From positions 372,001-436,000 of the forward strand of contig JAGFBZ010001254.1 of assembly GCA_018398805.1 (NCBI GenBank): a DNA stretch of 64,000 nucleotides. The letters run 5' to 3'. This stretch comes from Hirundichthys speculiger (lineage: Eukaryota > Chordata > Actinopteri > Beloniformes > Exocoetidae). The position numbers were made by a program, and so were the translations under genes. Position 1 is the first letter of the stretch; every line of letters begins with the position of its first letter. Positions 12,450 to 24,292 of the stretch are shown piece after piece. The notes beneath the pieces are model-generated. The model had not been told where the DNA came from and did no database searches. It saw nothing but the letters and a program-made list of their open reading frames with translations.

Positions 12450-12956
12450 GAAATGGCGCCTGCTTTCTCACAATTCTGTTCTTAACTTTTATGGACAGAA
12501 TTTCTAGGTGCATCCAAAGGGGCGGAAAGGAATCCACTTTGATGGCCTAAGGATTTTATCTATGCTATTGTTGATGTGAACCTATTTTAATACAACAGTG
12601 GTTTGCTTCATCAAACCAGTCTTCAGCTCTTACTGGAGCAATTTAGAGCCGAGTGTGAAGTGGCAGAGATGAGAATCAGCACCTCCACATCTGAGACTAT
12701 GGTTCTTGGTGGGAAAAGGGTAGAATGTCATCTCCAGGTTTGGGATAAGGTGCTGCATCAGATGGGGAAGTTTAAGTATCTCGGGTTCTTGTTCATGTGT
12801 GAAGAATGGAATGAGAGATTGAAAGTCTGACCAGTGTAGCATCTACAGTAATGTGGACTCTAAACCAGTCTGTTATATTGAAGAAAGAGCTGAGTCAAAT
12901 GGCAAGGCTCTCCGTTTACCAATCAATCTATGTTCCTGGGTAGTAATCAGAAGAAT
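12450..12956 (+). pseudogene. LINE reverse transcriptase fragment, 5' part
   Basis: Translation gives MDRISRC at about 12493. After several breaks it continues LLLEQFRAECEVAEMRISTS, then ETMVLGGKRVECHLQV, KFKYLGFLF, and further frames equivalent to VKKELSQMARLSVYQSIYVP. This is the post-palm and thumb region of a non-LTR retrotransposon common in fish, of the type often annotated as LINE or TX1-like ORF2. Stops and frameshifts make it non-functional. It is cut at 12957 by a Harbinger-like element and resumes at about 13923. Confidence 0.85.
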
Positions 12957-13708
12957 CAGTGCGTTTACATGGAAAGTTAATTCCTCTTTAATTCTGAATT
13001 AAAATTAAATCAGATTTAAAATGATTAAAAATTACCATGTAAACACCTAATTCCGAATGAAAATGTCCATTCTCAATTAAACTAAATTCCGAAGTAAGTG
13101 GCTGGTTTATTCTGATTTTAAATCCGAATAGAATAATTCCGCGGTTATATATACACTCATTCAGCTTTAAATTAATTCCGGTCTTTCTGCACATGCTTGT
13201 TCTCTTGCCCGTCTGTCGTGATGACGCTTATATTCTGCGCTGGGCTTGTTTTCGAAACAAAGTTTCAAGATGGCAGCACCCAGTAAACGGTGGTCAAGAG
13301 AAGAGATGATTTATTTAATAAATAGCTTGGAGGAACTGGAAATAATTAAAAGAACAGATGGCAGGAAACATAAAAATTGTGAGCTTTTAAAAGTTGTAGC
13401 AGCTAGGTTAAATGAAGGAGGTTTAACAAATCCAAAAAGGATGTTAATAATGTAGTCCTCCATGTTGTTGCTAATCAAGTAAGTTTGTTTTCTTACAGTA
13501 GACGTAAATATATAAAGACATCCGCCCCCTACCCAATCAGAACCCTTCCCAACCCCCAGACATTAAGCGGAATTGGATAAAGCCAATCAAACGTGTTTTC
13601 CATGTAAACCTCAATTCGAAATTACTATTTCCATGTAAACTCGAAGGAAAAAAGTTTAATTCTGAATTATTTAATTCGGAATAATTAATTCAGAATTAAA
13701 AAAACACT
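12957..13708 (+). mobile_element. PIF/Harbinger-like element remnant with Myb/SANT-like ORF
   Basis: The left end reads AGTGCGTTTACATGG followed by TTAATTC..GAATTAAA repeats. The right half repeats CATGTAAAC and ends in GAATTAAAAAAACACT, an imperfect inverted match. Such ends surround many fish Harbinger elements, which use a separate Myb/SANT DNA-binding protein. Inside lies one at 13270-13455. The nuclease gene is absent, so it could not move on its own. It sits inside the LINE copy. Confidence 0.7.
13270..13455 (+). pseudogene. Myb/SANT-like DNA-binding protein fragment
   Basis: From ATG at 13270 the frame reads MAAPSKRWSREEMIYLINS and on through RKHKNCELLKVVAARLNEGG, stopping after 62 residues. 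A tryptophan near the start, acidic residues after it and the 'ELLKVVAARLNEGG' helix are typical of the Myb/SANT-like proteins of Harbinger transposons. In these proteins a third helix with a K-W-K-N core follows. Here the frame ends before it, so the domain is truncated. Confidence 0.6.
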
Positions 13709-13743
13709 AGTTACCCTGCCCAATGAGATTTCCGATGTCATTC

Positions 13744-13922
13744 CCAGGATGGCAGCATGGTGGCTTGGTGGTTAACGCTGTTGCCTCACAGCAAGAAGGT
13801 TCCTGGTTCAAACCTCACCAGGGGGCCTTTCTGTGTTGAGCTTGCATGTTCTCCCTGTGCTTGTGTGGGTTTCCTCCAGGTACTCTGCATAGGATTAAGC
13901 GAGCATAGATAATGGATTGATG
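13744..13922 (+). repeat. SINE-like teleost repeat, copy 2 (with A and B boxes)
   Basis: It reads GGTGGCTTGGTGGTTAACGC, then TTGCCTCACAGCAAGAAGG, then GGTTCAAACC (a perfect Pol III B box), then GAGCTTGCATGTTCTCCC. The head preserves the tRNA-like promoter. It is inserted in the same LINE copy. Confidence 0.8.
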
Positions 13923-14290
13923 GAGATTTCAGTTACAAGTGGCTGAATTGAGTTTCCTCTGTGGGGTGCCTGCACTGTCCCTTAGAGAAGCTCTGCAATT
14001 TGGGAGGAATCAGAGTAGAGTTGTTGGTCCTCCACATTGAGAGGAGCCAGTTAAGGTGGTTAACAAGAGCAGGAACACTGTCTGAACACCTTCATGAGAA
14101 GATGTTTGAGGCATGTCCAACCAGGCAGAAACCCTGGGGCAAGCATGCCCAAGCACAGAGAGAGATTATGTCCATCAGATGGCTTGAGAACACCTTGGTA
14201 TTCCCCTGGAGAAGAGCTGGACGACATGGCCAAGGAGAGTCTCTCTGCTCAGGATGGATGGTTGGAGGATTCCTAAGTGATTTGATAAGA
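13923..14290 (+). pseudogene. LINE ORF2 fragment, 3' part
   Basis: It continues the LINE at 12450-12956. The reading QLQVAELSFLCGVPALSLRE is followed by VELLVLHIERSQLRWL, then MFEACPTRQKPWG, and a weakly conserved REIMSIRWLENTL. In intact fish copies the block 'LLLHIERSQLRWLGHL' is followed by 'VFQACPTGRRPRGRP', so the order and strand agree. Frameshifted and non-functional. Confidence 0.85.
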
Positions 14291-17200
14291 CCATCCTTGG
14301 TTGTTTGTCTCAGAGCTGCTCTGAAGCCCAGTGAAAGCCAGGAAGCCTTATTGATTTTATTTGCTGAGAGCCCATGAGAGGGATTTGTGTGCCGGGGACA
14401 GGACACATAAATGAATGACTTGAGACAAGACAGAGAAATAACGTGGTTAAGGGTCTTACACAGTATGTGAACATCTTTTTCAGACTGAACTGTTGCAGCT
14501 TGTTTTGCATTTAAAACTGCAACTTCAAGTGCTCCACATTTTCAACCCCCTTTCCAGGAAATTTGTGAAGTTTCGAATTGAAAGTACATTGAAAAGAACT
14601 TAGGTCTTTCAACATTCTTTTCACATCAATACAAAAGATTCTTGTAGTCGGGAGAAATCTCTGTGACCACAAAGAATACAAAATTAGATGGTAAAGATCA
14701 AATCGAATCGAATCACAGAAAAAAACAACAGTAGAACTCAGGGCTATGTTTAATAGTGGAAGTAAGAGCATTTAGAAAACACATGGATTTTATGCACCAC
14801 TGATTGACTGAGATCTTACTTTATCATGTTATGCACCACATAGAAAATGAATAATTTAAAAAAAAGAATGTACCACACAGTCTTGGGAGGATTTCGACTG
14901 TATTGATTCAACTGAGGCATGAGGAGCATGCACAGACTGTGTGCAAATTTGATTTTACTATGACTATAAATTTCTCAACAAAAATACAATTCATGATTTC
15001 ACCTTTGTTATTTTGTTGCACTACAACAAAAATACCTTTGGGTGGAGAAAGGAGGCAGTTAAAATGCAACATGTCAGCCTGTTGAGAGATGTAACAGATT
15101 GGAGAGTTTGAGTCAGTGCAAGCCTACGTGAACTGTTCATAATCAGGGAGCATGGTATGTGTATATCTATGTTTATAGGAATGTGTGTAGGTATTTTTTG
15201 AGCCGATAGTTGAAAGTCAGTGTGTGAAAGCAAAGTAAATTTAAACTACCCTGAGGCCTTGAAACGCCACAGGGGATGCAAAGCGTGAGAGAGGCCACAA
15301 AAATCAATACACAAACACATATGAAGGTCTGGTTGTGTATTGATTGGCACTGTGAGTTTGTTTTTTAACTCTGGGGTGACTTTTATTTTGCAAATACGTA
15401 ACCTACTTAGATGTAGCAGATTTGAAAAGAAGAACAAAAACATCTGAAACATCTGGGACCTTCAAAGACCTGTAGATGAAATATGTGGTTTCAGCTCTTT
15501 CCATCACTTGAGTGATGCAACAATGAGGTGTGCATTCACAAATAATTTCTAAAGGATTAAGAAGAATCCATTACAGCAGGAATTTAGTACAGCAAAGCTA
15601 ATTAAAACCAGTGAGCAAAAATGGGTCATCCTCACTTTGATTGCTTGTCCAAAGCTAATTAAATGGATGACTTTGATCTCTAAGGTAGGCCCATTTGAAT
15701 TTTTCCTGTTTGAAATTAAGGGGAAGTTTCTGTTGATTTGATTTTGCCCCCATCATGGTCAGAACTTAACGGTTACATAAACAGTTTTCATTTGTGATGT
15801 CCCAGATTAGGAAACAGTCATTCACAGAGTATCCAGTAAAACTAAGATACTTAACATGTATTACTCTTTAATGTTGCAGTCTGTGTGTGTTTATTATCAT
15901 GCAGTATGATTGACAGCTGTCATAACAGCTGCTGCAGTGATACGTCTTACAAAGGTCAGTGATGAAATGGAGCATATGTCACAAATACACAACATCTGGA
16001 CCCCAACCAAGTCAACCAATGTCACAGAAGATGATTAAACTGTTTTTACACATCTGAAATATTTAAAACTGACACTTCAAATCGAAGTGTTTCTTAGATA
16101 CCTTAGAGTTCTGAAGTATAGGAATTACAATGATCAGCTAACATTATACTAAGCACTGTTTTATGTAGTATTTGAGTAATGTCACAGTTCGTAGTGGTTC
16201 AAATCATGATCAGTAAGAAAAAAGAGAGGACAGTTGCTACTAAACTACACAAGTTTAGAGCACAGAGCATCTACTTTTTAGATTTAAGTATACACCAATC
16301 TCTATGAGTTTTAGTGTGAAACATTTTCAGCTGTCGGTTTGACTCAACTCTATTAATTTTCTTCTCGTTTTACCAAATTATACACCTGTATTTGAACCAA
16401 CAGAGGCCACCCGAGTACCGCAGAACATGATGTGTAAGGAGGCAGCACTCACACTCATCCAGGGCTTGGTAGATCTGTGCCTTTCCAGTCTTCCCTGCAC
16501 TAGCAGGTTTCGAGGAAAAGGAGACATGATCACCACTCGTGCAGACATCAGTGCTGATCTTTTCCTTGTCAAAATGACAGGAACACAGCCTGGAATTTCT
16601 TGTTAGGTTTTGTCTTTCCTCTCACAGTGGATCAGTGCCTTCCATCTTCTCTGCACAGAGGGAACTTTCAGCCACTTTATCCACATCACATCAGCAATGA
16701 AGGGATAGATGTGTAGCTTCTTTGCTTTGGATCTATGTGATTTACAATCTCCAGCACTGCAGTAGTACACCACGATTGCTTAAAGGTAAAAAAAAGATGT
16801 AAAATGAATGATTTGTATCACTTGTTTTGACTTGTTGCTTTCTTTAACTGGAAGTGGACGTGTCTGCAAAAAGCCCCAAATGCAACACGTTACTGCCACC
16901 TAAAAGATTAAAAAAAATAGCACAATTTTGCAGTACTCAGGTAGCCTCTATTGGACTGAAAATTTATGAGAAACGTTGAATACAAAGGCTCCATATAATG
17001 TCATTTTGGAGTATGCTTACCCTAACGAAGTACTGCAATTAATTCGTTTAATTCATGTTTTTCTAGATGACTGTGTCTTTTCTCTGTTTTTAACTGCCTC
17101 TATACAGCTTCCTAGATCCCACCCCAGACATCTCCAACTCTGTTGTTATTGGTCACTTTTCTTTTTTTTTTTTTTTCAATATTTTTTTTTTTTAACTTTC

Positions 17201-17883
17201 ACTTATTTTTAACCAATTTAACACAACATGGAGAAGGACTGCCAGGCACATGGATCTGTTTACAAAGATGGCAAGGTCTGTAACACCTTGCTGTCATGTG
17301 TGCACTGGCAGCATCAAGTAGTGTTCCTGACTATTTTCTTTGAAATGGGTCACATCCAGTGCTACTGAACTGAACTGTGGGTCCATCCCATCTTGCTTAT
17401 ATAAATGTTGCTCCCATCATAAGTTGAGGAAATGTCAACTTTTCAGGTGTGACGTAAGCATCAGCCAGTCTGACTATGTAGCCTAGTGCTAGCCAACTGG
17501 GTGTCAAAGTGCCCAGCTTTCTTGTGTACCTAGCTGGAAGAAAATTGATTGGGTGTTAATTAACAAAGGTGCATCAGAAACACTCCTGCGTGAGTGCGGA
17601 GTTATATAACCATACATTTTGGACGCTGAATCTTATTTGGAAAGTGACAGTGGTCAGCCATTGGAACTTCAACAACAACACCAGTTGCAGGACGCTTCTG
17701 AATGGTGAGTAATGCAATATGGACAATCAGTCATCTTTGAGTTCACGAACCACCTTTGCTTACTTTGTCAGTGACAGTTGTCTCTGTCACTGAAAATATT
17801 GAAGCAAATATGAAACAATGTCAAATGAAGTAAAGAACATTTGCTCTAAAGAGATACAACAGATAACGGCAAAACACAACCTT
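14291..17883. other. pcp4 intron 2, nothing recognised
   Basis: No domain-bearing frame and no element ends identified. A TC/T-rich block lies at 17160-17210. Confidence 0.5.
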
Positions 17884-18120
17884 CCATCCATGCATGCATT
17901 ATCTATCCATCCATCCATTATCTATACTCGTTTCATCCTCAAATGGGTCACGGGGATCCGCTGGAGCCTGTCTAAAAGGCAGGGGTACATCTTGGAGAGG
18001 TCGTCAGGTCATCACAATTTAGAATAACCAGTTAATCTGATATACATGTTTTTGGACTGTGGGAGGAAGCTGGAGAAAACCCACGCAAGCATGGGGAGAA
18101 CATGCCACACTCCAATCACA
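17884..18120 (-). repeat. SINE-like teleost repeat, copy 3 (3' part)
   Basis: Reversed copy with (ATCC)n tail at 17905-17930, 'TTTTTGGACTGTGGGAGGAA', 'GAGAAAACCCACGCAAGCAT' and GGGGAGAACATGC. The B-box end is missing. Confidence 0.75.
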
Positions 18121-18410
18121 ATGAACAAATGTATACAATATACACATGTATATTGTAATTGCTTGAGTGATCGCTGCACCATCTGGCTCTCGATCTGATG
18201 GTGTTAATTAGCTGCAGGTTAATATAATCCGTCATAATGATAGCCCTTTTCTGGCTTTGCAACTGCGTGTTTATGTGTCCTGGAGGTCAAGGGACAAGTT
18301 ATGATGTGGGAATTTATTTTCCCTCAGTAAAATTAAATCAATTTCTTTCTCTTTTTTTTTAATATGAAAAGTAGTGGTTGTATAACATTTGGAAAGATTA
18401 GATTAACAGT

Positions 18411-18928
18411 ACCATATTTTCCGGACTATAAATCACACTTTTTTCAGTACTTTGGCTGGTCCTGTGACTCATATATATTAAAAATATCCTCAATGTCATC
18501 CATGAGAACAACAGGACATTGTCTACACTCGTGACAAATGAGCACTGCTACCAGGAAAATACAAGAGTAGACCAAAAGGCTAAGAAAACACAAATATGCC
18601 ACCAAAAGAAAACGCTATACTGCAGAATTTAAACTGAAGATTAAAAAATATGCAACAGACAGTTTGGAGTGAGTGAGAAACTTCTCAGGGTCTGGTGAAA
18701 AGCAGAAGTAACTGACAGATATGAAAAAAAAAAAATCAAAGAAATGTAACCGCGGGCTGAAAGCACGATGGCCAGAGCTGGAGGAAGAAGTCCACAGAAG
18801 GGTCCTCGAACTGATCAGCGGTGAAATTATTGCCCCGCTGTGACTTGTATATGTTTTTTTCCTCTTCATGATGCATTTTTTTGACCAATGCCACTAATAC
18901 TCCAGTGCGACTTATAGTCGTGATTACC
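18411..18928 (+). mobile_element. pogo-family (Tc1/mariner superfamily) MITE-like element
   Basis: It begins TA-CCATATTTTCCGGACTATAA and ends with 'CTCCAGTGCGACTTATAGTC', the inverted counterpart of the start. These CGACTTATAG/CTATAAGTCG ends mark a pogo-derived group abundant in fish. Inside, 18602-18675 reads PKRKRYTAEFKLKIKKYAT and 18753-18830 reads NRGLKARWPELEEEVHRR. These are the two DNA-binding segments of a pogo transposase, with stops between. The catalytic domain has been lost. Confidence 0.8.
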
Positions 18929-19959
18929 AACAAGTATAAAACTGTTGTGATTTTACTGAAAAAATGAATCACTTAATCTTTGTAGTATTACTCCAGTATT
19001 ACACCAGTGAGTTGAAAATTTAGGATATCAATCTGATTAAGACTATTAAATGATTTTACAACAAATTATAAACTGTTGGCTGCATCAATTCTAATTTTCA
19101 ATCTGACATTTTCTTACATGTGATATAATTGTTCTCTTATTTTTTTTGCAGTATCTTTGAATGGAGGACATTTAACTGTAAAGTTAATTTGGGTTCTGTG
19201 ATTTCACTCTTTCTTCAAATAGCAAAGCTGAAAAAGGTTTGATTGCACCCACTTTATAAAAATTATAAATATTTTTATTATCTTTCCAACAGTCTATCAT
19301 CTTCCAGCCTTCCTTTTACCACTGATATCAGGTGAACGGGCCTTTCCTGCAGCACTGAGCGTCACAGCTGCATGTGTATATGCAAGTCCAGTTCCTGTGA
19401 GTATGAAAACATCTGGTCATGACTGTCCTTAAACGCCTTTGTGAAGTGGATGACAATAAGTAGCCGTGTTTCTCCGTCCTCTCCCGCTTTCAGAGCGTGT
19501 ACAGTTCACGTCACTTTGTATTAAAAGACACGCTGGGAAAGCAGTTTTTACAGGCTACAAATTAATTTTCAAGGTCATACAACAAAGCAGTTCTTTGTGT
19601 CTGCATATTTGCAGTCTTTGTATTTTCTGTTTTAATAAAAGAGTAAAAATCAAGTGGAAACTTTACAGAGAGAGAAAACTGCAATGTCTCAGCTACTTGA
19701 TGTAATCTTTATCCCACTGATTGTTTTTGGTGAATAATGTTGCTGAATGTTTACTCTGACCCTGAGTCTGACGGGTTCGGTGGCTGCATGACTGTATTTA
19801 ATTTCCCTTTTTGAGGTTCTCTTTTAGAAATTGTAGTAGCGAAAAAAATACTAAAATATGGCGACTCCCAGTAGCTATTTCAGGCAGGCAGGTGAACAAT
19901 ATAATGTGCCAATACTCACGCCTCTAATTTAAGTTACCTTAACGTGCAACTAAGAGCCT

Positions 19960-20605
19960 TAAATTTTCTCAAAAATCGGGCCATGCGCCTTATATTCCGG
20001 TGCACTTTATGTGTGCATTGAGTTCCAAAATCTGTCAAAATGTTGTTGTAAGACTTTGATAAGCGCCCTGCTTGACTGACTGTCAGGCACAGAGACGTAA
20101 TACGTACACTACATATGCTGGCAGTGATAAACCAGGGCGTTCAAAGTGAGCGACGTGGGAGCGATGAATGACAGACAACGAACACACCTTTACTAAGACA
20201 GGGAGGCAGCGCCGGGCGAGTTACACCACCAGATGTGAATGGATTGTGGATGCCTGGGCTAAGGTATCTGTGTTAACTGTTGTCCGAGCTTTCGCATCAT
20301 TGCTGAACAGCCACCTGGCAACGAGACTGACTCCAACAATCAGAGGAATGTTTGATGGCGAAATTACTCAGCTGTTCAATTCAGAAGATGAAGACGTTGA
20401 TGGATTTATAGCAGAAGAATTATTTAAAAAAAAGTTTATATTGCTAAAAAGGAGAATAAAGTTCAACTAAACTCACTGTTTTGCTTCCGTTACCTCTTTT
20501 TGTAGGCCGTATGTTTTAGCATACGCCTTATAATCCGGTGCGCTTTATGTATGGGTTAACTACAGAAATAATTGAGACTGCGCCTTGTGGTGCAGAAAAT
20601 AAGGT
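19960..20605 (+). mobile_element. pogo-like element fragment with transposase C-terminus
   Basis: Repeated motifs GCGCCTTATATTCCGGTGCA (19985-20004) and CGCCTTATAATCCGGTGCGC (20524-20543) and the terminus 'GGTGCAGAAAATAAGGTA' (20589-20606) mark a second pogo-derived family. The coding fragment at 20168-20470 lies between them. The left terminus is not clear. Confidence 0.65.
20168..20470 (+). pseudogene. pogo-like transposase C-terminal fragment (100 codons open)
   Basis: Within a 100-residue open frame, RASYTTRCEWIVDAWAKVS is followed by VVRAFAS, then GMFDGEITQLFNSEDEDVDG. This matches the end of pogo/Tigger-type transposases: a tryptophan-rich helix, an 'IVRAF' helix, then an acidic tail with D/E-L-FNSD-x-E-D. 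The catalytic DDE core is not present. The frame is open over this stretch, but there is no start context or promoter, so it is most likely a decayed remnant. Confidence 0.7.
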
Positions 20606-20606
20606 A

Positions 20607-23291
20607 CTCCACCCGCTTATTGGCCTATTTAATGAGCAGGAAGTACTAGCCTCTCGCATGCCCTCTGATGTCCCTGGCCCACAGTTTGCTGCTGAGCTTG
20701 AAATTCGTGCCTCCGTCCCAGCTCCACCTGCAGGCCAGGGGGCTAAGTTACTTTATTACCCCCAGGATCTTTATGTACGGCTTAAAAGTGGGACTTTACA
20801 AGATCGGAGCCCAGCTGGCAAAATTGAAGTGTTTATCATTGGGAAGCATTCGAGGTCTTAGCCGTGAGCCTCATCTAACTAAAATAAGTACTATGTACTG
20901 TAATGTTGTTTCTGCACTGCACCAACATCATCAGTTTAGGCAATAACATCATAGGCAATAACTCAGACCCCACTTGGTCCTTGCATTAATATGCATCCTG
21001 AGGAATCTGATCACAACTGGACAGTACTTAGCGCGTGTGTTCACACCTGGCATTAAAATGTGTACCCAAATGCATCTGGAGTGATTCGGATCTGACCTTC
21101 CTGCTCTGTATGCAAATAAATACTCCACTTTTTCCGCATGCAAATAACAAATTTGCTCTTGTTTTCAAATGCCAGACACATGACGCAACGACCTGTGCAA
21201 GACTTTGGGTTTTATAGCTTTGCAGACATTTTACATGCACAAGTAATAATGTAACATACTGAAAGGAAGGAAAAACTTATTAAAAAAAAGAGGGAAAATT
21301 GTGTTTCAATTTATTAAAAATAAATTATTACATTAAATTTGCTTTTTTCTGTGTTGAATCAAAGAGGATTTCACTGTTGCATTTAAAGGAAGTGGCATGG
21401 CTGTTATAACAGTCAAATGAGAGTGTGAGCTAAAAATAATGCACGCACTGTTCTTGTCAGTTTAGGTGGCTAAACTTCCTTGATTAGGATGGAATATTAT
21501 AATTTTAGGTTAATGATATTTGCTCGGGGGTCATGCTCTGGGTCTTTGTAAAACGCGTAGAGACAATTGGCATTGTAACGGACGCTTTACAAATAAAATT
21601 GAATTGAAATGAATTTAATTGAATTGACTTTTGTATGTAATGTTTGGCACCCTAAACTGTAGTAATCACCACTGCATGGCTACATTATTCACACTACCCC
21701 CCATCAAGAACATATATCATCTTTATGACTAAAAAAACATTTAAATGAAATTCTGCAAATTTGTAGACGTCTCAAATTACTGTTAGTGCTATTATCCACT
21801 AATTTACTGACTAAAATACTGAGCCCTCTGTTTTCTAGCTTTGCTTGCTTCCATCTATAACAGTGATGTGGTGCTGAGTCAGTGTGACACATCAAATCAC
21901 TGCCATGATTTACAGGAGGTGGGAGCTGGGAGGATATTAGTTTTCTTGTTGAAGTCTTTATTTGCTTTTCTGTGATCGGTTTAATGACAGAAGCTTGATA
22001 ATAAAAATGATTTGTAATGCACTTGGCACATGAAGCTGATCTTTATTTCCCCCTGGACTGAACAGATACAGGTAGTCTATGTCTATCAGGGGATGCAATC
22101 ATCAGAGAGATGTCGTTACAGAAAGTTGATGGTCATCTCAGTTTTCTCTCCAGGTGAGTTGTTTCACTCAGCTGAGTCAGAGCAGTAAAGCTGAGAACAA
22201 CTCCAGCTTTGTCCAAGTGATTTACACGAGATCTTTGATAATATATTAAACTCACTGCTCTCTGTAAAGCTCAGGAAACTATATTAACAAGTTGATTATA
22301 AATTAATGTTTATTTTGTATATTTATTTTTATACAGTACATTAATGTGCAGCTACAGCTCGACCAGGCCATGAAGTCACTGCCCTTGTGCCAGTATACAA
22401 GCACAGGAGGGGAATCGATCTAATTGAGCAAGAAATGTCAGACTACTGGAGGCTGCAGTGCACATTTCTATTAGAGGTGGCAACGTGCCCCTTTCAGCTT
22501 GGTCGTATTGGACTTATTCCGGTTGGCCCTATTGCATCGCACACCAGAACGGCTGACAAACAATTATACTGATGTAAAATTGGTACAATAGTGAGTGGTG
22601 TATTGGAAACTTTACAAGTCTGAATATTTGTATGCACTGTATTACAAATGAGATGCACTCTGTCCCAGTGGTTATTCTCTATTGTTACCAGCTTCTTCAT
22701 GTACACTGGGTTCCTTTGTTATTTACAGTTGGAAGCCCAGAGCCCAAAAAGCCTACAGGCCACTTGTGTCTGTTTAACCTCATTAGGACTTCTCAAGATT
22801 CATTTTAATGCGTGCTCTGAACACGGATGAGTGTGTCCAAGCAGGAGACTAACACAGAAACACAGTGTGTTAATCCAATTTCAGTCACTTTCACATGTTA
22901 CATGTGTTTTAAATGTCAGGTTTCCGTCAGACCAACAAAATACTAGATTTTTTTTTTCAAATATCATTTAATATGGCTATAATGTTGAACCTCAGAACAA
23001 ATTGCCCCATTTTCACATTTATTTCACAGTCATGCAATCCTGGCCAGTAGGTATCATATATCATGAAATATATGAAAGGCAACCCATTAAATTACTTTAC
23101 AAATGTTTTCCATGTCATATAGACAATGATATTGACCTCCCAAACTCTCCAGAGTTGTGTTTTTGTGCCTGGATGTGTGTGCTTCAGCCCCACTAATTTG
23201 ACATGTACCTTTTAAAACTCTTCAGATGCATGAGCTGTTGCATATAGTAAACTTTAACACATTAGGCTTCGCTTTCATTTACTCTCTCCAC
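20607..23291. other. pcp4 intron 2, mostly unassigned
   Basis: A short 'AAATAAAATTGAATTGAAA' run at 21590-21612 resembles the end of a common fish repeat. No other feature supported. Confidence 0.5.
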
Positions 23292-23294
23292 TCT

Positions 23295-24127
23295 GGGCCC
23301 GATCTTCCGCCAGATCTCCTAAAGCCGCTATTTAGGGATAGTGGGAGGGACGTTCCCCCACAAAGAACGCAATCTTCCACTCTTGCTAAACCCGCTATCC
23401 CACCTGCGCTACCCGCTACATTATGCATAGGAGTGGTTAGGGCATTCCACCTGTTAAACCAATCAGTGCGTCAGTAGCCACTGCCTTTAAGAGCAGGTTG
23501 CGCTACGGAGCGTCTTTTCATCCAGATTGGAGCAGCTCTCGTGCGCAGCTCGTTTGGGATTCTGCTGTGGAGCTTCCTCCTCTTCCTTCCTCCTCCTCTG
23601 CACTGATATATACATAGAAATATTTTTACACAAACATTTCCTATCGGCTACTTGAAAGTCCCAGATAGTTGGTGCGCTCCCAGTAAACACGCTCTGGTCG
23701 TCTATGGTTTAACTGGCGAGCAAGCCGTTTTTCTCAGGGGTTCAACCGAGGCCAAAGCACACTTTTTATACAAGAGTTAATTCGAGAGGTAGAGCTGTTT
23801 GTGAACGTCAACATGTGACCAGGTGGACGCACATTGATGCCATTTGGATGCGCTCTTGTATGCGTCGACATGCGGGGTTGCAGGTAGCGGGTGGTCTGAC
23901 TACCCGCTACCCGCAACCCGCGATCGCGAGATACCGAGTTTGCGGAAAGGGCAAAAGACACGCCCATTCCCACACCTACAATGTGAGTAAGGGAGTCGGC
24001 ATAATGGGTAGCGGTTTAGGGAGTGGAAGATTGCGTTGGTGGTTAGCGGAGGTTCCTAAACCCGCAATTTGTGGTAGCGGGTAGCAGTTAGTGGGTTGCG
24101 GCTAGCGGGAAGTGTACTATCGGGGCC
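23295..24127 (+). mobile_element. Harbinger-like MITE, copy 3 (complete, 833 bp)
   Basis: Termini GGGCCCGAT and ATCGGGGCC are imperfect inverted repeats, flanked by a 3-bp duplication TCT (23292-23294 and 24128-24130). A 3-bp target duplication and G/C-rich ends suggest the PIF/Harbinger group. That class assignment is inference, since no transposase is present. The interior holds short palindromes around TAGCGGGTGGTCTGACTACC. It lies about 110 bp from pcp4 exon 2 in intron 2. Confidence 0.85.
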
Positions 24128-24240
24128 TCTGTCTCCCCAAGCGTTTCCATAAAACTCTTGGTTATTCTCAGTGTTGGGAAAAGAGTGGAAAGATAAACAT
24201 TTAAGAAATAAATATCACAAGTAACTGATTTTTTTCCTAC

Positions 24241-24292
24241 CTTGTTCTCCAGAGGTCTTGTTGTTGCCAGCAGCTGCTCCAGATCCTTGTCT
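24241..24292 (-). CDS. pcp4: pcp4 exon 2 (52 nt)
   Basis: This internal exon encodes residues 4-20 plus the first base of codon 21. It begins after a TGTAG acceptor and ends at a GTAGG donor. The peptide RQGSGAAAGNNKTSGEQ aligns with RQGAGATNGKDKTSGEN of human PCP4. The phase fits both neighbours: phase 0 after the MSE exon, and phase 1 into exon 3. The exon is too short to stand out as an open frame and was found by matching the protein family and the splice sites. Confidence 0.95.

Noticed and set aside
13744..13922. Possible tRNA gene (A and B boxes)
   Set aside because: The box motifs belong to a SINE-like repeat; no cloverleaf can be completed.
16378..16572. Possible coding exon in intron 2
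   Set aside because: Neither strand gives a conserved domain, and flanking splice sites do not fit.
20538..20861. 107-codon open frame beside the pogo remnant
   Set aside because: It starts in the element's terminal region and reads into unrelated DNA; no domain seen.
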